Shown: positions 1-9,098, numbered from the stretch's first letter. The stretch: DNA of 64,000 bases from Rhizobiaceae bacterium (GCA_017644105.1 JAEPMD010000017.1:1-64000), one strand, 5' to 3'. Notes: generated by a model from the sequence alone, not told the origin. Program-made: numbers and translations.

Positions 1-591
1 GTGTTCAGCACAAAGTGCCACTGACAGGTCAAAATTTCACTTAAATCTCTTGTTCAAAATTGCCGAGCCACTTCTGTTCTATCTCCAAGACAGGAAAAAT
101 ATCGTTCAGTCGATCATGCCAAAAGACTGAATTAAGCCCTGATTTAACCCAATCGCAGTTCACATGGAGCTAGGAATTACGCGTCAAGTTTTTGACATTT
201 ATCTTCTTGGTCTCATCGGTCGGCTGAAGGACATCGCAGGCTGCGGAAATAAAACTATTAGGCAACAATCCGATCATTGGTAACGTTTATCAATTGCGGA
301 ACAATGCTAAAGGAGTCTCAGCCTTTGGTGTGAGAGGTGACCGGGCCGGGATATGGAAACCATTGACGCTAAAACGCTCTCTGCAATGAATTTTAATGAC
401 AGCCAAATTACTGATTATAAATTGTGCCTTTGAGCGATATGCAAAATTGAGTGATATTGCGTTTGAACAAACGCGAAACAGTTGATTTTACTATACAATA
501 TCAACGCGAATTTTCGGAGACCAAATCCCCACCTGAAATTGCATAATTTTAGACTTTGTTAACCATAAATCTCCATATTAGACAGGGATTA
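1..591. other. Intergenic region, left edge
   Basis: No open reading frame of convincing length or family is seen on either strand. A 7-2-7 inverted repeat (GCGTTTG-AA-CAAACGC) lies at 459-474 and an AT-rich stretch with a TATACA-like element at 492-497 follows it. These sit about 120 bp upstream of the haloperoxidase gene and could form its promoter and an operator, but no matching regulator is next to it. The rest of the region shows nothing recognisable. Confidence 0.5.
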
Positions 592-1989
592 ATGGCGCAT
601 CCTAAACTTATGAATTCATCACGTAGAAATTTCTGCAAATCACTCGCTTTGACGTCTGTCATGGGTCTTGGCGCATGTGCGTCGCCATATGGTTCTAAAT
701 CCTCCTATATTTCAAACATCGTCCATCCAAAGAACCACAATACCGTCTTTCATTGGCTTGATATTCTGCTCCAACAAATCCGCGAGCAACGTACGCCTCC
801 CCCGCGCGCAGCTGTTGTGCTTGCCATGCCACTTGCTGCAGGATTTTTGGCGGCAAATGGATTGGAACGCCGCTATCATGAACATTTCAGATTACCGGAA
901 GGTCCGTTTGAGGGCATTTCGCGCGTTGCTTATGCTGCAGCTTTCACAACCGCTGCAGCGGATTTGCTGGAAACGCCATTTCTCGCTGAAATTTCTGATT
1001 TCTATAAAGGATTCCCAGATGGAGTTGCGAAAGACAATGCCATTGCCTGGGGTCGACATGTTGGGCAGCACCTGCTCAGAATGCGGGTCAATGATGGATC
1101 TGAACCAAGCGAAGTCAATTATTATCTAGGCCGATATAAACGCCAGAAAGGCCCAATCAAATGGTCGCCAACAGGGCCTTTTTACAGCGCAAAACCTGGT
1201 CCGGCTTTTGGCAGTTTTGCGCGTGGTCTTTTTCCAGGGCAAGGGAAAATTACACCATGGACCATGCGTTCGTCAGATCAATTTCGTGCCAAGCCGTTTT
1301 ATGATGTAAGAAGCGCAGAATTTGCCGAAGAATTTCAATATATCAAAGCAATCGGCGGCAAAGATTCAAGGATACGCACCAAAGAGCAAGAGGAGATCGC
1401 ACTTTTTTGGGAAGATGGTCCCTGGGGCATCAACCCACCTGGACATTTTCTGCAGATCGCCATGCAGGTGCTGCAACATAAGGGCATGAGCTTTATCGAG
1501 CTCGCACGTGCCTTTGCACTTTTGGGCATGACACAATGCGACGCATCTATCTCGGCATGGGACAGCAAATATTATTACGACATCATTCGACCTGAAACTG
1601 CCATCCGTTCCCGTGCCCATGAATTTAAAAACCGCTACCAGCATTTGCGTCAACAAAGCAATTGGCAGAGCTATATACCAACACCTGAATTTCCTTCCTA
1701 CACATCCGGGCATTCAACCTTCGGTTCTGCGGGGACCAAGATGATCGAACTGCTGAATGGGAATGATCGTATTTCATTAAGCGGACAGCCACCTGACCAA
1801 GTCATTTGGCCCCAGATTAAAGGGGTTACGCGTCATTGGACAAGTTTAAGCCAGATCACCGATGAAAACGGCATGAGCCGTATTTATGGGGGTGTGCACT
1901 GGCAGCTCGACCACACCGAAGCGGTACGCGCCGGATATGGGATCGCAGAGCAAGCGTTTCATAATCTATTCCCATTAAGGACGATGTAA
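592..1989 (+). CDS. Vanadium-dependent haloperoxidase (PAP2 family), Tat lipoprotein
   Basis: The protein carries the full vanadate/phosphatase signature of the PAP2 superfamily: K...RP in KYYYDIIRPETAIR (about residues 326-339), SGH in PSYTSGHSTFG (about 368-378), and R...H in SRIYGGVHWQLDH (about 429-441). These residues bind vanadate or phosphate and include the catalytic histidine. The N-terminus has a twin-arginine motif (SSRRNFCKS) followed by a hydrophobic stretch and a lipobox-like LGAC, so export by Tat and lipidation on the periplasmic side are inferred. I chose the ATG at 592; a TTG at 556 and an ATG at 610 are in frame. Family members oxidise halides with hydrogen peroxide, but bacterial members may instead be acid phosphatases, so halide use is not proven. 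The stop overlaps the start of the next gene (TAATG). Confidence 0.88.
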   Translation: MAHPKLMNSSRRNFCKSLALTSVMGLGACASPYGSKSSYISNIVHPKNHNTVFHWLDILLQQIREQRTPPPRAAVVLAMPLAAGFLAANGLERRYHEHFRLPEGPFEGISRVAYAAAFTTAAADLLETPFLAEISDFYKGFPDGVAKDNAIAWGRHVGQHLLRMRVNDGSEPSEVNYYLGRYKRQKGPIKWSPTGPFYSAKPGPAFGSFARGLFPGQGKITPWTMRSSDQFRAKPFYDVRSAEFAEEFQYIKAIGGKDSRIRTKEQEEIALFWEDGPWGINPPGHFLQIAMQVLQHKGMSFIELARAFALLGMTQCDASISAWDSKYYYDIIRPETAIRSRAHEFKNRYQHLRQQSNWQSYIPTPEFPSYTSGHSTFGSAGTKMIELLNGNDRISLSGQPPDQVIWPQIKGVTRHWTSLSQITDENGMSRIYGGVHWQLDHTEAVRAGYGIAEQAFHNLFPLRTM

Positions 1990-2993
1990 TGGTCAAATTA
2001 GTGAAAACTTTTCTTTATTCCAGCGTCGCCTTCACGCTGTTATCAGGGGTTACACACAGCCAGGAGCGCCGGTTGTTCTACGACCAAATATCAACGGTCG
2101 AAGAGCCGCTTGCTACGCAAATTGGGGACACAACATTTTCTCTGCGCGGGTCAGTTGAGCTTCCCACACAAATTTCATCGACTACTAAAAAGGTCGAAAT
2201 TGGATTTCGAGGCGCATTTGAGGTTAAAGCCGAAACGCAATTGGAAAACTCGCTTAAAGTTGCGGCATCATACGCCGCTGAATATGACCATTTGAACGCA
2301 GATCCGTTCACCGATAAGGTTATATTATCAGCGTCGGGCTTTCTTGGTTCATTATATGTCGGCAATGTTTCAGACATGTTGCGTGAGAATCTAGCGCGGA
2401 AATCAGGTGTGGGTAATGCAGCCCTCGCTTACGATAGCAATTGGGGTCAACTGGGGCGCTGGTCAGCCGCGCATTTATCGCGTCACGGTCCGTTTCGCAC
2501 CGGTCTTGCCATCGATCAGAATGGTAAATTTGAGCTCGGCTTCGTCTTCCAACGTCCAGTCCAAACATTGGAGCATAAATACTCACTACGCTTAACCCAT
2601 GGCGAATTCAAACCTTCTGGCACGGCAAACAGTTTTGACACGCTCTCTGCTGAAGGGGTTGCAGAGCTTATTTATGGCAGCAGCACATTCAGTTTGAGCG
2701 CCGGGGTCGAGCGTTTAAAAGGTCCAATGACGAATGGAGATCGCTGGTTTGTTTCAGGTGGCGCGCAAACAAAAATAGGTGTTATTAGTTTGTCAGCTGA
2801 CGCGCAATATGGACAATTGAACAATCAAGGTGCAATGTCCGCAGCGCTTGGCGCACGATATGATTTTGCCAGAGGAGCCTCTTTGAATCTCGGTGTGAAT
2901 TACAAAAATGCAGATGTGTTATTAGATGGTGTGCAATTGCGCAAAGACGACAATGTCGTTGAGGGTGTGTTTTCACTCAGATATGATTTTTAG
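1989..2993 (+). CDS. Outer-membrane beta-barrel (porin-like) protein
   Basis: The 334-residue protein has a Sec signal peptide (cleavage probably after THS, about residue 24), a body of alternating amphipathic strands rich in glycine and aromatic residues, and a C-terminal strand ending in phenylalanine (FSLRYDF), the usual BAM recognition signature of outer-membrane barrels. The pattern resembles alphaproteobacterial general porins, though it lacks obvious loop-3 features that I can point to. Its ATG shares a base with the haloperoxidase stop codon, so the two are very likely cotranslated; the barrel may admit substrate or release products of the periplasmic enzyme. Confidence 0.75.
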   Translation: MVKLVKTFLYSSVAFTLLSGVTHSQERRLFYDQISTVEEPLATQIGDTTFSLRGSVELPTQISSTTKKVEIGFRGAFEVKAETQLENSLKVAASYAAEYDHLNADPFTDKVILSASGFLGSLYVGNVSDMLRENLARKSGVGNAALAYDSNWGQLGRWSAAHLSRHGPFRTGLAIDQNGKFELGFVFQRPVQTLEHKYSLRLTHGEFKPSGTANSFDTLSAEGVAELIYGSSTFSLSAGVERLKGPMTNGDRWFVSGGAQTKIGVISLSADAQYGQLNNQGAMSAALGARYDFARGASLNLGVNYKNADVLLDGVQLRKDDNVVEGVFSLRYDF

Positions 2994-3033
2994 ATTCAAT
3001 TTCCTGAATTAACTGACTGAATTATTGTTGTTT

Positions 3034-3630
3034 TCAAGAAGTCGCGCCGCACTCATTTGCAATCGGTCCGATGGTCTTGTCCAAACCTCTAATATCAAAT
3101 GTGGCGATTGAAATTTCATGATTTGCTTGCACAGCCCGCACCACAAGTTCGTCACCTTCAATAAGGTCTGTGATGATGGGTTTGGTCGTCGCTGTTTCCC
3201 AAACACCAATCGTTTTCTGTGATCGTGATAAGCTCATCCTCATGAGCTTGAGAGCGCGATTATCAATTTTGTAAAACACGCGCTGATGACCATGCCCGCT
3301 AATTTCCATACGTGCAAAGAAGTCAAGATAGATCGACATCTGATCATTTATGCAGCCAATGTGCAAATCAGCTCGTGCTGAACCGTTGCGTGTTAATACA
3401 TTGTCTTTGCCAATAATTGTGAGAACATCACGACCATTGTGATTGATAAACTCCCACACGATTGGAAGTTCTTTTTCTTCGTCATCCTCATCTTCTTCTG
3501 GCTGGAACAAAATATCGTAGCAAGCGAGACGTTCAGTATCGACAAACATGCGCGCGCAATCTTGCGCAGTCCCCATGCCAAAGGCGCTTTTTGATAACAG
3601 CAACAGGACGATCAAATACAAAATTCTCAT
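3034..3630 (-). CDS. Secreted VasI-like protein with cysteine-rich N-terminus
   Basis: A 198-residue protein with an N-terminal signal peptide (MRILYLIVLLLLSKSAFG) and the short motif DCARMFVDTERLACYD just after it. The pattern C...D..RL.CYD is typical of VasI/type VI-secretion-associated proteins (PF11319) and of related periplasmic proteins not tied to type VI secretion. An acidic linker (PEEDEDDEEKE) follows, then a mostly beta domain. No type VI genes occur in this window, so a role in that system is unlikely here. It stands alone, convergent with the porin gene. Confidence 0.5.
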   Translation of the reverse strand: MRILYLIVLLLLSKSAFGMGTAQDCARMFVDTERLACYDILFQPEEDEDDEEKELPIVWEFINHNGRDVLTIIGKDNVLTRNGSARADLHIGCINDQMSIYLDFFARMEISGHGHQRVFYKIDNRALKLMRMSLSRSQKTIGVWETATTKPIITDLIEGDELVVRAVQANHEISIATFDIRGLDKTIGPIANECGATS

Positions 3631-3792
3631 CTTCGCATCTCGATATTCAAACCAAATTTTGCATAAGACATATCAAATCAGATTTAACAGACGATAAAGA
3701 GGTCTCACACGAAATAACCAAGTCGCAGCCTCAACTCACTTTTATTATGAGGGATAAAATGATAGCGGTATCGCAAGAAGGATTTTGATTTT

Positions 3793-4371
3793 ATGGCACG
3801 ACCAGCTTCTGGAAATAAAGAGCGCGATATTCGAAATGCCACCGTTGCAGAAGTCGCCGCGGTGGGGTCGACCGCTGTGTCCGTTAATAAAATCGCCAAA
3901 CGTGCTGGAGTATCAGTCGGGACGATTTATCGCTTTTATGAGACAAAGGATGATTTGCTCTTCGCTGTTTATTTAGCGGTGAAAACGGATATTCACAACG
4001 CGATCATGGGCGCGACCAATGCGCAACAAAAGACAGAAGATAAAATCCGCGCAATGTGGTTTGGCTTGGTAGAATATGCAATCAAAGCCCCGCAAGACTT
4101 TCTGTTTGTCGAGATGCTTGCACCTGAAGCGCGCGTCAATTCGCGTAATACCAGCGCACTTGATGACATGCGCAATGAAATCCTTCAGCAGATTGAAGAC
4201 GGTATCACCAACGGCATTTTGGTCAAAGCTGGCACGAGATCTATCGAGTTAATGCTAGCAGCGCCGGCAATTTCACTTGCAAAACGCGCATCATTGATGG
4301 GAACCGTTCCTGATCAAGAACAACTGAACGAAGTCTTCTCGCTCGTTTGGGCCAGCATTTCCAACCACTGA
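3793..4371 (+). CDS. TetR/AcrR family transcriptional repressor
   Basis: A 192-residue protein with an N-terminal helix-turn-helix of the TetR type (VSVNKIAKRAGVSVGTIYRFYETKDDLLFAV, about residues 29-60) and a helical C-terminal ligand domain without recognisable ligand motif. The gene lies directly upstream of, and in the same direction as, the secreted NTF2-like gene at 4460. The 88-bp gap between them holds a perfect 11-2-11 inverted repeat over the -10 element of a strong-looking promoter, which is the expected layout for a local repressor. The inducer is unknown. Confidence 0.88.
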   Translation: MARPASGNKERDIRNATVAEVAAVGSTAVSVNKIAKRAGVSVGTIYRFYETKDDLLFAVYLAVKTDIHNAIMGATNAQQKTEDKIRAMWFGLVEYAIKAPQDFLFVEMLAPEARVNSRNTSALDDMRNEILQQIEDGITNGILVKAGTRSIELMLAAPAISLAKRASLMGTVPDQEQLNEVFSLVWASISNH

Positions 4372-4395
4372 TATGAAATATTACCAATTGCCATA

Positions 4396-4444
4396 TTGAC
4401 TTGGATGAGTGTGCAGGCATATTAATGAGCAAATGCTCATTAAT
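4396..4444 (+). promoter_or_regulatory. Sigma-70-type promoter with TetR-type operator
   Basis: TTGACT at 4396-4401 and TATTAA at 4420-4425 are separated by 18 bp. The -10 element lies inside a perfect inverted repeat: ATTAATGAGCA (4421-4431), AA, TGCTCATTAAT (4434-4444). A repressor bound here would block polymerase directly. The TetR gene just upstream is the obvious candidate. The target is the gene starting at 4460 and perhaps the genes after it. Confidence 0.75.
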
Positions 4445-4459
4445 TAATGGAACCAAAAC

Positions 4460-5395
4460 ATGACCACAAGAAAATCTATAAAAACAGCACTCGCTGTAGC
4501 AGTCATACTTGCTTCGGCTAGCCCGGCATTTAGCGCCGATATGACAGAACAAGACATTCGCAATGGCTATAAAGAACATGCCGCCAAAGCTCAGTTTTAC
4601 CGGTGGTATCAATATTATGAACGGTCAGAAGGTGGCGTGGAAAACGCGGTTGATATCCTCTCTTCTGATGTGCGTGTGAAATCGACATTAGGGGAAGCAA
4701 AAGGTACGGATGCCTATCGCAAACGCGTGTTACAATTGCCAACCACATGGAAAAACGCACATTTCGTCAACAATATCGAAACAACGGTCGAAGACGATGG
4801 TTCTGTTTCACTAAATGCTGAGATTACTTACTTGAATGAAGGTGCAAATGAGGATGGTTCACTTCGTGCTGCCGATCTGAAATATACCACAAAACTTGCA
4901 CCATCTGATGTGCTTTTACCGAAATTCACATCCATTGAAATCGATCTCGATAAAATGTCTGATGTAAAAGTGTATAAGGACGCTTATGCGACCAATCGCG
5001 CGCTGAGTGTTGTGCATTATTGGCTTGCAATTATTGAAGACCCTGCCCGCGACGCAGAACCTGCAAAAGAATTTTTGGCAGATGGATTTGCGCTCAATTT
5101 TTCAAGCGGAACCATCATGGACTTTGACGGTTTGGCGGCCTGGCTGACAGGCCCTGCAGCAGCGGTCTCAGCAAGTTCGCACACATTGAAAAATTTCTCG
5201 GTAAGATCAGAAGATGATGAGAATATTGAGATCACCTTTGGCTTCGATTGGCAGGGTATCACACCTGATGGAACACGTCTTGAAGCCGAGACATTGCATA
5301 ATTGGACACTGACCAATGATGTTACTGAACGCTTTGCTCGCATTAAAAGCGTTGATGTTGAGATCATCAAACCGTTCCAGCCCGTTTCGAAATAA
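4460..5395 (+). CDS. Secreted protein with two NTF2/SnoaL-like domains
   Basis: A 311-residue protein with a clear Sec signal peptide (cleavage after AFSA, about residue 25) and two successive domains of the NTF2-like alpha+beta type: the first about residues 30-165, opening with YKEHAAKAQFYRWYQYYE, the second about 175-300, with VVHYWLAIIED and FLADGFALNFSSG. The SnoaL-like fold is used for isomerases, dehydratases and binding proteins; no catalytic set can be named. It is preceded by a TetR operator and followed by a DoxX-like gene, which suggests an inducible envelope response. Confidence 0.6.
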   Translation: MTTRKSIKTALAVAVILASASPAFSADMTEQDIRNGYKEHAAKAQFYRWYQYYERSEGGVENAVDILSSDVRVKSTLGEAKGTDAYRKRVLQLPTTWKNAHFVNNIETTVEDDGSVSLNAEITYLNEGANEDGSLRAADLKYTTKLAPSDVLLPKFTSIEIDLDKMSDVKVYKDAYATNRALSVVHYWLAIIEDPARDAEPAKEFLADGFALNFSSGTIMDFDGLAAWLTGPAAAVSASSHTLKNFSVRSEDDENIEITFGFDWQGITPDGTRLEAETLHNWTLTNDVTERFARIKSVDVEIIKPFQPVSK

Positions 5396-5466
5396 TGGCG
5401 CTGTCATCGATCTGTCGGCTCTGGTAGTTTTCTCCGCCAGCGTCATCTTCAATTAAAGGATCAAAA

Positions 5467-5805
5467 ATGATTTATTGGATTTCGACAGGCCTATTGTCGA
5501 CGATGCTTTTTGCCAGTGCGCTAAGCTATATTTTACATCAGGGAACGATAGAGGGTATTCGAGACCTTGGATTTCCTGATCATTTTCGCATCCAACTGGC
5601 GGTGATGAAATTAGCGGCTGCAATCGTATTAATCCTACCCTTTGTTTCCGCAGAGATCAAAGAATGGGCCTATATCGGGGCTGCTTTGTTTTTCATCACC
5701 GCAATTGTGGCGCATTTCGCCCATGGCGATCCTTGGTATTTGAACGCGATCAACGTGATATTCATTGCGATATTGCTGATCTCAAGCCAACATCTCACCG
5801 CATAA
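5467..5805 (+). CDS. DoxX-like small membrane protein
   Basis: A 112-residue protein with four predicted membrane segments (about residues 3-22, 42-62, 66-84, 90-108). The central part around FRIQLAVMKLAAAIVLILP matches the pattern of the DoxX-like family (PF13564), small inner-membrane proteins often beside oxidoreductases or regulators. A good ribosome site (AAAGGA) lies 8 bases before the ATG. It follows the secreted NTF2-like gene by 71 bp in the same direction, so cotranscription is likely. The biochemical role of this family is not known. Confidence 0.7.
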   Translation: MIYWISTGLLSTMLFASALSYILHQGTIEGIRDLGFPDHFRIQLAVMKLAAAIVLILPFVSAEIKEWAYIGAALFFITAIVAHFAHGDPWYLNAINVIFIAILLISSQHLTA

Positions 5806-5893
5806 TAATTTAACGCCTAAATTTGTTTTCATCGCTTGAACGCGCCTCACGCCGACATTAAATTCGGTATGAAAGATTATTCAGGAGGGCGGA

Positions 5894-6250
5894 ATGATAA
5901 CGATCAATCTTGGCGAAAAACTCGCACAATTTTCAACCCATTGGGATCCTCATGTTGTTGCTGATTACAACAATAACGAAGTGATGATGGTCAAATTCAA
6001 GGGCGAATTTCCCTTTCACAAACACGATAATACCGACGATTTCTTCGTGGTTCTCGAAGGCGAAATGATCATGGATATTGAAGATCAGGAACCGCAGACA
6101 GTCAAAGCAGGCGAATTGTTTATTGTACCCAAGGGTGTCGTGCATCGCCCCCGCGCTGAGGAAGAAGTGAAAGTTCTTTTGATCGAACCCAAAGGCGAAC
6201 CCAATTCCGGTGATGCCGATCGCGAACCCGCACCAAAGCCACGAATTTAA
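5894..6250 (+). CDS. Cupin domain protein
   Basis: A 118-residue single-domain cupin. Motif 1 is seen in FPFHKHDNTDDFFVVLEGE (about residues 40-58), with two histidines as metal ligands and an aspartate where the usual glutamate sits; motif 2 is GELFIVPKGVVHRP (about 75-88) with the third histidine. The C-terminal tail is proline-rich and charged. Small cupins of this kind bind metal and may act as isomerases, dioxygenases or sensors; the substrate cannot be read from the sequence. A strong GGAGGG ribosome site precedes the ATG. Confidence 0.82.
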   Translation: MITINLGEKLAQFSTHWDPHVVADYNNNEVMMVKFKGEFPFHKHDNTDDFFVVLEGEMIMDIEDQEPQTVKAGELFIVPKGVVHRPRAEEEVKVLLIEPKGEPNSGDADREPAPKPRI

Positions 6251-6288
6251 TCACTTTAGTTCATCAGCCGCAAACAAGGAAAATATCC

Positions 6289-6780
6289 ATGGCCCATGGC
6301 GAACCAATACTACACTTGATGTGCGGGAAGATTGCGTCTGGTAAATCAACGCATGCCGAAAAATTGGGAAATCAAATCGGCCATGTGAAAATTGCTGAAG
6401 ACGATTGGCTCGCGGTGCTATTTGCTGATCAAATGACCTCGATTTCAGATTATGTGCGCTGCTCTGCTAAATTGCAGCAGATCATGGGGCCCCATGTCGC
6501 TCAACTGTTAAATGCGGGCATTTCTGTGGTGCTTGATTTTCCAGCCAACACGATCCCGCAAAGAGCATGGATGCGCGAGATCATTGATCAAACGGGTGTA
6601 GAACATCAACTGCATTATTTTGATGTGCCAGATGATGTTTGCATTGAACGCCTTCACAATCGCAATGCGCTTGGCGAACATCCTTTCACTGCCACTGAAG
6701 AACAATTTGCGATGATCTCAAAACATTTTGTTCCGCCAACAGATGAAGAAGGCTTTCATATTGTGCGCTACGAAAGCTGA
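6289..6780 (+). CDS. P-loop kinase-like ATPase
   Basis: A 163-residue protein with a Walker A motif GKIASGKST (about residues 13-21) and a Walker-B-like hydrophobic strand ending in aspartate (GISVVLDFPA, about 78-87). Size and layout fit the AAA_33/zeta-toxin-like group of small nucleotide or metabolite kinases. The arginine-containing segment ERLHNRNA (about 121-128) could be the lid. The phosphate acceptor is unknown. It lies between the cupin and old-yellow-enzyme genes with short gaps on the same strand, so it is probably part of the same transcript. Confidence 0.75.
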   Translation: MAHGEPILHLMCGKIASGKSTHAEKLGNQIGHVKIAEDDWLAVLFADQMTSISDYVRCSAKLQQIMGPHVAQLLNAGISVVLDFPANTIPQRAWMREIIDQTGVEHQLHYFDVPDDVCIERLHNRNALGEHPFTATEEQFAMISKHFVPPTDEEGFHIVRYES

Positions 6781-6812
6781 TTAGTCCGTATCCACAAACC
6801 CAAGGGGTTCTC

Positions 6813-8012
6813 ATGTCCGTCGATCCGCTTTTCTCTCCATTCACCCTGCCCTGCGGCGTAGTTCTCAAGTCTCGTCTAATTAAGTCAGCCATGTCGGATT
6901 CACTTGGCGATGGCACAGGACATCCGACACAGACGCAAGAGCGCCTTTACGAGCGCTGGGCAGAAGGTGGCATTGCCGCATCGATCATAGGTGAAGTGCA
7001 AGGCCTGTCTGGTTTTGCGGAAAAACCCGGGAATCTGGTTTTGAACGCACAATCCGATTTGGAAAAGTTTCGAGTGCTCGCTGAGCGCGGACAACAAAAT
7101 GGAAGCCTCTTATGGCTGCAATTAGGTCATGCGGGCGCTTTGTCCTATGCACCGACAAGTGCACCCAAAGGCCCAAGCGCGCTTGATTTAGAAGGCTTAA
7201 CTTGTGATGCCATCAGCACTGATGAGATTAAGGGCGTCATTCAACAATTTGCAGAAACTGCACGATTGGCAAGACAATGCGGTTTTGGCGGCGTGCAAAT
7301 TCATGCCGCACACGGATTTTTGCTGAGCCAGTTCTTATCGCCATTATTTAACAAACGCGATGACGAATATGGTGGTTCAATAGACAATCGCATGCGCCTG
7401 CTCCTAGAAACGGTTGAAGCTGTACGCGATACGGTCGGTCCAGATTTTCCCATTGCTTTGAAGCTGAATTCATCGGATCAACTTGAGAGAGGGTTCTCGC
7501 AAGATGAAGCCTTGATAGTCGTTAAAGCGCTCAATGACACATCCATCGACATTTTGGATATCAGCGGCGGCACTTATTTTCCTGGCGCGAAATCAGCTTC
7601 TGACAGCGCTGGAAAAGGACCATATTTCTTGGAATTTGCCAAACAAGCGAAAAAAATCACAAGTAAGCCGCTCATGTTGACCGGTGGTTTTAAAACAAAA
7701 GAGCAAGCGGATTATGCAGTCATGAGTGGTTCGGTTGATTTTGTGGGCCTAGCCCGTGCACTGATCGTTGCGCCATCTTTGCCAAACGAGTGGCATAAAG
7801 GTGTAAATTTGGCCCCACAATTTCCGCGATTTTCTCACTCTCCAGAAGGTGGTGTCACGGCTTGGTACACCATGCGGATCACCGATATAGGCGATGATAA
7901 ACCAATCGATGAGAGCTTCGATCTAGATATCGATAAAGCCATTGAAACCTATGAAGCTCGTGATCGGGAGCGCACTGAAATTTGGCTCAAACATTTTGGT
8001 CCGAGTAAATAG
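6813..8012 (+). CDS. NADH:flavin oxidoreductase (old yellow enzyme family)
   Basis: A 399-residue TIM-barrel flavoprotein. The signature of the family is complete: an N-terminal KSRLIKSAMSD segment contacting FMN, IHAAHGFLLSQFLSP with the two histidines that bind the enone oxygen (about residues 163-177), and a phosphate-binding end (GSVDFVGLARALI, about 306-318). It lacks a C-terminal FAD/NAD domain, so it is of the single-domain OYE type that reduces activated alkenes with NAD(P)H. The natural substrate is not evident. It ends the plus-strand run that began at 3793. Confidence 0.85.
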   Translation: MSVDPLFSPFTLPCGVVLKSRLIKSAMSDSLGDGTGHPTQTQERLYERWAEGGIAASIIGEVQGLSGFAEKPGNLVLNAQSDLEKFRVLAERGQQNGSLLWLQLGHAGALSYAPTSAPKGPSALDLEGLTCDAISTDEIKGVIQQFAETARLARQCGFGGVQIHAAHGFLLSQFLSPLFNKRDDEYGGSIDNRMRLLLETVEAVRDTVGPDFPIALKLNSSDQLERGFSQDEALIVVKALNDTSIDILDISGGTYFPGAKSASDSAGKGPYFLEFAKQAKKITSKPLMLTGGFKTKEQADYAVMSGSVDFVGLARALIVAPSLPNEWHKGVNLAPQFPRFSHSPEGGVTAWYTMRITDIGDDKPIDESFDLDIDKAIETYEARDRERTEIWLKHFGPSK

Positions 8013-8025
8013 ACGCTGGTTAGCC

Positions 8026-8475
8026 CTAGCGATAATCCGCAGGTTTTAACTGCCCATCCTTGGCTTGATAAGTTTCCATACCTGGCACAACATCAGTATT
8101 TTGTGCCGCCAAAGCCATCCAGCCATCCGCGCGCTTTTCTGCTACAAACATCATTACTGTTTGGCGTTTATCGAGCAAGTTACCGTCTTGATCTAACTGC
8201 CCCTCCAGCCACCATCTGGTGTGAACGATCGCGTGGTTTTCGTTCAGGTAACGAACCTCAACGCGCCCGACTCTGATATTGGAATTTTGAAAGAAGGTCC
8301 GCAAACCATAATCATGAGCTTTCTCAATATCAGCGCGATTATGCCACCACAGACCGACAACATTGACGAAATCCGCATCCTCGACAAACATCGCCGCAAG
8401 TGCTTTGGCGTCTCGGGCCATCCAAGCATTCGCGAAAGCTTGCGGCATTTGCTCCGGTGACTGGGGCAGTATCAT
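8026..8475 (-). CDS. SgcJ/EcaC-type NTF2-like protein
   Basis: A 149-residue protein of the SnoaL/NTF2-like fold. The opening (FANAWMARDAKALAAMFVEDADFVNVVGLWWHNRADIEKAH, given here as positions about 13-53) is the standard pattern of the SgcJ/EcaC subfamily, and RWWLEGQLD...DKRQTVMMFVAEK is the matching beta-sheet half. The substrate is unknown. The start codon overlaps the stop of the upstream gene (ATGA at 8472-8475 on the minus strand), so the two are translationally coupled. Confidence 0.75.
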   Translation of the reverse strand: MILPQSPEQMPQAFANAWMARDAKALAAMFVEDADFVNVVGLWWHNRADIEKAHDYGLRTFFQNSNIRVGRVEVRYLNENHAIVHTRWWLEGQLDQDGNLLDKRQTVMMFVAEKRADGWMALAAQNTDVVPGMETYQAKDGQLKPADYR

Positions 8476-8903
8476 TCCCCTTCACCCGATGTGGGTACGC
8501 CTTTCTTATCGGGCATTAAAAATATACCCTTCGCTTTTGAGGAATTGAGGCGATCTTTTGTGTAATATGCTTCCATGAAATCAGTATGTAGCAGATCTTG
8601 ATTGGTTTTTACAAACCCCTCCAGATCCTCACCGGACTGCATGCGTTCTGAGATAATACTCATGAAGGCGAGCGTCACCGTGAGGTTGAACTTGTCACTG
8701 GCGCCGGCATTCATCGCCATGGAGTGAATAGATTCTGAAAAGATCTGCACCGCCATTAAGAAATCAAATCTGAGAATAATTTCACGCGCCACACAAACAT
8801 GATCAAGATGAGAGAAATCGTTGGCGTCCACCTCCTGGCTCAAAAAGGCGTCGGTATACTCCTCATAATCGCGTATGACCTCAATGGAAGCAGGCAAACT
8901 CAT
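8472..8903 (-). CDS. Conserved-looking hypothetical protein, all-helical
   Basis: A 143-residue acidic protein with no signal peptide or membrane segment and a predicted helical makeup. I do not recognise a named family. The stretch FMEAYYTKDRLNSSKAKG (about residues 110-127) has the look of a conserved block. It is the first gene of a two-gene minus-strand unit and overlaps the following NTF2-like gene by four bases, so a shared function is likely, but none can be assigned. Confidence 0.6.
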   Translation of the reverse strand: MSLPASIEVIRDYEEYTDAFLSQEVDANDFSHLDHVCVAREIILRFDFLMAVQIFSESIHSMAMNAGASDKFNLTVTLAFMSIISERMQSGEDLEGFVKTNQDLLHTDFMEAYYTKDRLNSSKAKGIFLMPDKKGVPTSGEGE

Positions 8904-9098
8904 TAAAAATCCTTGTCAAATCCGATTCGAAATCACTCAGGTAAGTTTAAGGTTACCGTATTTTCACGTCAAACAAAATTCTGACTTATAAGTTGCAATC
9001 TAGATGGGTTGAATAAAGGATTTTCATTATGACAATATATCTGTCAAACTCCGTAAGCTAATAAACCCATAACGCCGACAAACGAGATAGGTTGAGAC

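Noticed and set aside
3034-3630. Type VI secretion locus
   Set aside because: The VasI-like pattern occurs in proteins outside type VI secretion, and no other component gene is in the window.
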